DNA from: Gluconacetobacter sacchari
Lineage (GTDB): Bacteria > Pseudomonadota > Alphaproteobacteria > Acetobacterales > Acetobacteraceae
DNA length: 64,000 nucleotides
Direction: 5' to 3'
Assembly: GCF_014174255.1 (NCBI RefSeq)
Contig: NZ_JABEQJ010000004.1
Location: 123,030-187,029 of the forward strand
Numbering within the stretch: the first letter of the stretch is position 1; the number at the start of each line of letters is the position of its first letter. Of the stretch, positions 59,991-64,000 are shown piece after piece. A program made the translations under genes and the position numbers. The notes beneath the pieces are model-generated. The model did not search any database. It worked only from the letters and a program-made list of their open reading frames with translations, and had not been told where the DNA came from.

Positions 59991-60455
59991 TTACCCCCGC
60001 AGCGCCTGGAAGAACCCGCGCAGCAGGTCCGCCGCCTCGCGCTCGCGCACGCCGCCCACCCACTCGGGCCGGTGCAGGCAGTCCGGCCGGGCCAGCAGGC
60101 GCGGCCCGTGCTCCACCCCTCCACCCTTGGGGTCATAGGCGCCGAACAGAATGCGCCCGACCCGGAAATGCACCGAAGCCGCCGCGCACATCGGGCACGG
60201 CTCCAGCGTCACCACCAGCGTGCAGCCGGTCAGGCGCGGGCCGCCCAGTCGCCGGGCGGCGGCACGCATGACCAGCATTTCGGCATGGGCGCCCGCATCG
60301 TGCATCGCCTCAACCCGGTTGCCGTCACGGGCCAGCACCCCGCCATCCGGTCCCAGCAGCACGGCTCCCACCGGCACCTCGCCCCGCGCGGCGGCGGCAC
60401 GCGCTTCCTCCAGCGCGATCGCCATCGGGTCGGCGGGCCGGGCATCAGGCGACAT
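59991..60455 (-). CDS. tadA: tRNA(adenine34) deaminase
   Basis: A 154-residue zinc deaminase converting A34 to inosine in tRNA-Arg. The catalytic HAE is at 57-59 (His57, Glu59) and PCPMC supplies Cys87 and Cys90 as zinc ligands. FGAYDPKGGGVEHG is the conserved C-terminal segment. The start is ATG 60455 or, ten codons later, 60425; ATG 60467 adds four residues. It heads away from the amidotransferase-rluB-rsmD operon, with a small lipoprotein gene in the gap; the nearby tadA/rluB/rsmD grouping is common in alphaproteobacteria. Confidence 0.95.
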   Translation of the reverse strand: MSPDARPADPMAIALEEARAAAARGEVPVGAVLLGPDGGVLARDGNRVEAMHDAGAHAEMLVMRAAARRLGGPRLTGCTLVVTLEPCPMCAAASVHFRVGRILFGAYDPKGGGVEHGPRLLARPDCLHRPEWVGGVREREAADLLRGFFQALRG

Positions 60456-60738
60456 CGCGGCCCGCACAATATCGTTTCCGTGTTCGCCCGGTCATGAAAC
60501 CGCCTCCTCGCCGCCCGCGTTCGCCCGACACCACATCCCATCGCCCCCGGACGGACGACAGGGACATGGCATTCACAACATGTTACAGGCTCACGCCATG
60601 CACGTGGCGCATCGCCCGGGATATTCTACAAAAAAATGTTGATTTCAATGGACAGAGAGCATTCCGGGTGACAGGGTAACGACATCCCCGGTCACGTGCC
60701 CTGTAACAATCGGGATCGATACGAACAGGAGGCAGACG

Positions 60739-60864
60739 ATGAATACGCTCACGTTGATCCTGGCCGCCGCGGCGATCGTCATCGGATTTTCCGCCTGCGA
60801 GCCAGGTCTTATGGGGCATCATACCATGACGGCGAGCGCCCATTCGCTGGTCTATGACGGCTGA
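60739..60864 (+). CDS. Small lipoprotein
   Basis: A 41-residue protein, MNTLTLILAAAAIVIGFSAC followed by a short polar tail of 21 residues. The hydrophobic stretch ends in FSAC, a plausible lipobox with Cys20 as the lipidated residue. AGGAGG is six bases upstream of ATG 60739, one of the best ribosome sites in the window. No family is recognised. Inverted-repeat sequences (ACAGGG / CCCTGT) lie just upstream. It ends 123 bp before the amidotransferase gene. Confidence 0.7.
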   Translation: MNTLTLILAAAAIVIGFSACEPGLMGHHTMTASAHSLVYDG

Positions 60865-60987
60865 CGACACGTCGGCACCCCCCGAACACCCGATGCGACA
60901 GGCAAGCGCGCCGCGCCGCTAGGCCGGCGCCTGACCGGCGCGTATATCCGATTTCCCTGGCGGCGATATTCCTCTAGGTCAGGCGGG

Positions 60988-61719
60988 ATGATCCGCTCCC
61001 GCCCCCTGATCGGCGTGACCCTGGACAGCGAAGCCGCCACTCCGGACGGAAGCGGCTATTCCCGCTTTCCGTGGTACGCGCTGCGCCGCAACTACATGGA
61101 TGCCGTCGCCGACGCGGGCGGCCTGCCGGTGGCCCTCCCCCACCGGGCCGACCTGGCCTCCGCCATGCTGGCCCGGCTGGACGGGCTGGTGATCACCGGC
61201 GGCGCCTTCGACATCGATCCGGCCCTGTACGGCACGGACCGGCGCCACGACAGCGTAACCCTGAAAACCGATCGCACCGGCGCCGAACTGGCGCTGGCGC
61301 GCGGCGCCATCGCCTCCGGCCTGCCGGTGCTGGGCATCTGCGGCGGCCAGCAACTCCTCGCCGTCGCCCTGGGCGGCACGCTGATCCAGCATATTCCCGA
61401 CGCGATGGCGGACGCGCTGGCGCACGAGCAGCCCAATCCGCGCGACCAGCCCGGTCACGAGGTGGATATCCTGCCCGGCACGCTGCTGGCGCGCGTGACC
61501 GGCGCCGCGCGCATCGCCGTCAATTCCGCCCATCATCAGGCCGTGCGCGACCCCGGCCGGGCCGTCCTGTGCGCCGTCGCGCCCGACGGCGTGGCCGAGG
61601 CCATCGAATATCCCGGCCATCCGTTCTGCCTGGGCGTGCAATGGCACCCGGAATTCGCCATATCCATGGCCGACAGACGCATTTTTTCCGCCCTGATAGA
61701 GGCCTCCGCATCAAGATGA
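60988..61719 (+). CDS. Gamma-glutamyl-gamma-aminobutyrate hydrolase-like class I amidotransferase
   Basis: A 243-residue protein of the peptidase C26/PuuD family. It opens IGVTLDSEA, has the LVITGGAFDIDPALYG segment, the nucleophile Cys118 in LGICGGQQLL and the His220/Glu222 pair in WHPEF. PuuD-type enzymes hydrolyse gamma-glutamyl bonds of polyamine catabolites; other puu genes are absent, so the substrate is open. The stop overlaps the next gene (ATGA), making an operon with rluB and rsmD. Confidence 0.9.
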   Translation: MIRSRPLIGVTLDSEAATPDGSGYSRFPWYALRRNYMDAVADAGGLPVALPHRADLASAMLARLDGLVITGGAFDIDPALYGTDRRHDSVTLKTDRTGAELALARGAIASGLPVLGICGGQQLLAVALGGTLIQHIPDAMADALAHEQPNPRDQPGHEVDILPGTLLARVTGAARIAVNSAHHQAVRDPGRAVLCAVAPDGVAEAIEYPGHPFCLGVQWHPEFAISMADRRIFSALIEASASR

Positions 61720-62492
61720 CACAGCGTGACGACACCAGCCGGCCCGAGCGTGGCGAACGGATCGCCAAATGGCTGGCGCGCTCCGGCATCGCCAGCCGCC
61801 GCGATGCCGAGCGCATGGTGGCGGAAGGGCGCGTGCGCCTGAACGGCGCCACCGTGACCCACCCGGCGACCTTCGTGGCGGCGGGCGATCTCGTGCAGGT
61901 GGACGGCGCTCCCGTGGAAAACCCCGAGCGCACCCGGCTGTGGCGCTACCACAAGCCCGACGGGCTGGTGACCACCCACCGCGACCCGGAGGGGCGGCCG
62001 ACCGTCTTCTCCTCGCTGCCCGAGGGCATGCCGCGCGTCATCAGCATAGGCCGGCTGGACCTGAACAGCGAGGGCCTGCTGCTGCTGACCAATGACGGCG
62101 AACTGGCCCGGCGGCTGGAACTGCCGTCCAACGGCTGGCTGCGCCGCTACCGCGTGCGCGTCTTCGGCATGGTGGACGAGGCCCGGCTGAAGACGCTGGC
62201 CGAAGGCAGCGTGTTCGAAGGCGTGCGCTACGGCCCGATCGAGGCCGGGCTGGATTCGCGCAAGGGCGACAATGCCTGGCTGACCGTGGCGCTGCGCGAG
62301 GGCAAGAACCGCGAGGTCCGCAAGGTCATGCGCGGCCTGAACCTGCATGTCAGCCGGCTGATCCGCACCGCCTACGGCCCGTTCCAGCTCGGCACCCTGC
62401 AACGGTCGGAACTGGAGGAGGTGCCGGGCAAGGTCCTGCGCGAGCAGGTTCCCGGGCTGGGGCCGGCCCCGCGTCCCTCCCGCCGCTCCTGA
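61716..62492 (+). CDS. rluB: Pseudouridine synthase, RsuA/RluB family
   Basis: A 258-residue enzyme. An S4 domain (about 12-60, RIAKWLARSGIASRRDAERM) binds rRNA. The catalytic domain has the active Asp115 in GRLDLNSEGLLLLTNDG, then VALREGKNREVRKVM and SRLIRTAYGPFQLG. RluB modifies 23S rRNA position 2605; RsuA-like members modify 16S, so the exact target is inferred from the family. It overlaps the upstream gene by four bases and is seven bases before rsmD. Confidence 0.93.
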   Translation: MTQRDDTSRPERGERIAKWLARSGIASRRDAERMVAEGRVRLNGATVTHPATFVAAGDLVQVDGAPVENPERTRLWRYHKPDGLVTTHRDPEGRPTVFSSLPEGMPRVISIGRLDLNSEGLLLLTNDGELARRLELPSNGWLRRYRVRVFGMVDEARLKTLAEGSVFEGVRYGPIEAGLDSRKGDNAWLTVALREGKNREVRKVMRGLNLHVSRLIRTAYGPFQLGTLQRSELEEVPGKVLREQVPGLGPAPRPSRRS

Positions 62493-62499
62493 CCGGACG

Positions 62500-63081
62500 A
62501 TGCGGATCGTCGCCGGGCAATGGCGCGGCCGCGCGCTGGCGGCCCCGCCGGGCCGCACCACCCGCCCCACCGCCGACCGGGTGCGCCAGGCACTGTTCGA
62601 CATGCTGCTGCACGCGCCCTGGAGCGGCGGCGAGCGGATGGCCCATGCGCGGGTCCTGGACGGCTTCGCGGGGACCGGCGCCCTGGGGCTGGAGGCCCTG
62701 TCGCGCGGCGCCCCCCACTGCGTCTTCTTCGAGACCGACCGCACCGCGCTGGCGGTCCTGCGCGCCAATATCGCGGCCTGCGGGGCGCGGGACCGCGCGA
62801 CGGTGCGCGCCGGCGACGTCACGCGTCCGCCTCCCGCCGCCCAGGCCTGCGACCTGCTGCTGCTGGACCCGCCCTACGGGCAGGGACTGCCTGAGCGGAC
62901 CCTGGCGGCCCTGGCGCGCACCGGCTGGATCGCCCCCGGCGCACTGATCGTGATCGAGACCGGCGCCGAAGAGCCCCTGCCGACCGGCCACCCGATCCTG
63001 GAGGCCGCGCCGCTGGCCGAACGGCGGCACGGTGCCGCGCGCCTGTCGATCTGGCGCGCCGCCGGCGCACCGCCGCAATAA
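62500..63081 (+). CDS. rsmD: 16S rRNA (guanine966-N2)-methyltransferase
   Basis: A 193-residue SAM-dependent methyltransferase. It opens MRIVAGQWRGRALAAP with TRPTADRVRQALFDML, the RsmD signature, then the SAM loop VLDGFAGTGALGLEALSRGA and catalytic DPPY (123-126). It methylates G966 of 16S rRNA. The start is seven bases after rluB, and the gene ends the operon. Confidence 0.95.
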   Translation: MRIVAGQWRGRALAAPPGRTTRPTADRVRQALFDMLLHAPWSGGERMAHARVLDGFAGTGALGLEALSRGAPHCVFFETDRTALAVLRANIAACGARDRATVRAGDVTRPPPAAQACDLLLLDPPYGQGLPERTLAALARTGWIAPGALIVIETGAEEPLPTGHPILEAAPLAERRHGAARLSIWRAAGAPPQ

Positions 63082-63186
63082 CGGGCGAACCGCCCTTCTG
63101 TATTCCGGAGGGCGCGGGTTATACTCCCCCCGTTTCCGGACCCGGCCCGGCCGCCCCGCCGACCCCAGCGTACAGGACCCGAACAT

Positions 63187-64000
63187 TTGCCGAGCTTTGG
63201 CCGCTACATTCCTGCCTCTCTGAACGCTCCGCACATCCGGTCCGCCGCACGGCAGAGACTGGCCGAGATGGGAGGCATGGCGCTGTGGCTGCTCGCCCTG
63301 GCGCTGGCCGCGTCGCTCTGGAGCTACAACCCGCTCGACCCGTCGATGAACACCGCCAGCACCCAGCCCCCCACCAACCTGCTGGGCATGGCCGGCTCCT
63401 ACCTGGCCGACGCGCTGCTGCAAAATGTCGGCATCACCTGCACCCTGCCGATCCTGGCGATGATGGCATGGGGCTGGCGGGGCATCCGCCATGCGGCGAC
63501 CGGGTCGATCGTGCTGCGCGCGGTGGCGGTGCTGTGCGCCATGCCGGTCATGGGCGCGCTGCTGGCGGCCATCCCGATACTGGTGCCGGTGCTGCCGACG
63601 CCGCACTGGCCCACGGAGTCCGGCCCGGGCGGAGCGTTCGGCCTGTCGATCGCCCATACCGCGATCCAGGCGGGGGCGTCGCTGCTGGGTCCGGCGGGGC
63701 GACTGGCGGTGTGGGTGCTGGGGCTGCTGCTGACCCTCCTGCTGGTGCCGCTCGGGATCGGCCTGTCCTGGGCCGAATGGGCGGCCATCGGCCGGGGCGC
63801 GCGCGCCATCGCCCGCCAACCGGCACGACTGGCCCGCCGGATGCCGGCCCGCCAGGCCCCGGGCGACCGCACGCCCGCCACCGACAACACGGGTCGCTGG
63901 GACGGCTCGCTGGACGGCACGGTGCCGCCTCCCCGCCCCGACCTGTCCGCCCAGGCCCGCGCACCCGAACCACCCCGCGCCGCGCGCCCCGAGCGCCCGG
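63187..64000 (+). CDS. ftsK: DNA translocase FtsK (N-terminal part; runs off the window)
   Basis: About 271 residues are visible and the frame is open at the end of the window. Four transmembrane helices (about 30-50, 85-102, 115-140 and 165-190 of the visible protein) with SLWSYNPLDPSMNTASTQPP and NLLGMAGSYLADALLQNVGI match the FtsK membrane domain, and a Pro/Arg-rich linker follows; the ATPase lies beyond. The start is probably TTG 63187 with AGGA nine bases upstream; ATG 63268 would drop 27 residues. It would anchor chromosome segregation at the septum. Confidence 0.85.
   Translation, partial: MPSFGRYIPASLNAPHIRSAARQRLAEMGGMALWLLALALAASLWSYNPLDPSMNTASTQPPTNLLGMAGSYLADALLQNVGITCTLPILAMMAWGWRGIRHAATGSIVLRAVAVLCAMPVMGALLAAIPILVPVLPTPHWPTESGPGGAFGLSIAHTAIQAGASLLGPAGRLAVWVLGLLLTLLLVPLGIGLSWAEWAAIGRGARAIARQPARLARRMPARQAPGDRTPATDNTGRWDGSLDGTVPPPRPDLSAQARAPEPPRAARPERP

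Overview
The window is 64 kb of dense, high-GC (by eye about two-thirds G+C, with strongly G/C third codon positions) bacterial chromosome. Gene content and order point to an alphaproteobacterium of the acetic acid bacteria (Acetobacteraceae, e.g. Gluconacetobacter or Komagataeibacter). The pointers are aroQ-accB-accC, lapA-pyrF-trpF, a heme A synthase, pyruvate phosphate dikinase with its regulator, an SMP-30/gluconolactonase-type protein and several TonB receptors. The genus is an inference; no marker RNA other than one tRNA-Pro is present. I saw no CRISPR array, insertion sequence, prophage or rRNA.

Layout. 1-13.9 kb is mostly core: a truncated BrkB-type membrane protein, an RlpA-like protein, aroQ-accB-accC, a FUSC exporter, apt, a Bcr-type MFS pump, a TVP38-type membrane protein, ctaA, a periplasmic trehalase and tldD. 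13.9-31.8 kb is the accessory part. It holds a TonB receptor, a decayed locus where a second TonB receptor is fused to the tail of a CocE/NonD hydrolase, a cytochrome P450, a Tat-exported DUF1501/DUF1800 pair (DUF1501 frameshifted in a run of ten G), a FUSC-like protein with a divergent MarR regulator, and an iron-type divergon (PepSY protein plus a 57-aa membrane protein against a siderophore receptor, with a Fur-like palindrome between). An SMP-30 lactonase-like protein and a DHA2 pump follow.

31.8-47.1 kb returns to core metabolism: M20 peptidase-pdxA-pdxJ, secB, lapA-pyrF-trpF, a frameshifted small-molecule phosphotransferase, a DciA-like gene back to back with mutY, hemH, glycine-rich secreted proteins, and the PPDK regulator with ppdK. 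From 47.3 kb a 58-aa DUF3311 protein is coupled to an MctP-like monocarboxylate symporter. With PPDK this looks like a module for taking up pyruvate, lactate or acetate and making PEP from pyruvate (inference). A GT61 glycosyltransferase, tRNA-Pro(CGG), a LOG-family protein, an MFS transporter, a NUDIX hydrolase and an M1 peptidase follow. Then come metF-folD facing a threonine aldolase (one-carbon metabolism), a DegP-type protease, tadA facing an amidotransferase-rluB-rsmD operon, and the start of ftsK.

Three genes are disrupted: the TonB receptor at 17.7-19.0 kb (internal stop plus deletion), DUF1501 at 21.3 kb and the phosphotransferase at 39.09 kb (single-base insertions in G runs). The last two could be sequencing errors or real mutations. 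I did not find a clearly new multi-gene system. The best leads are the decayed receptor/hydrolase locus, the iron divergon with its coupled small protein, the poly-G DUF1501 gene, and several small genes and operator-like repeats.
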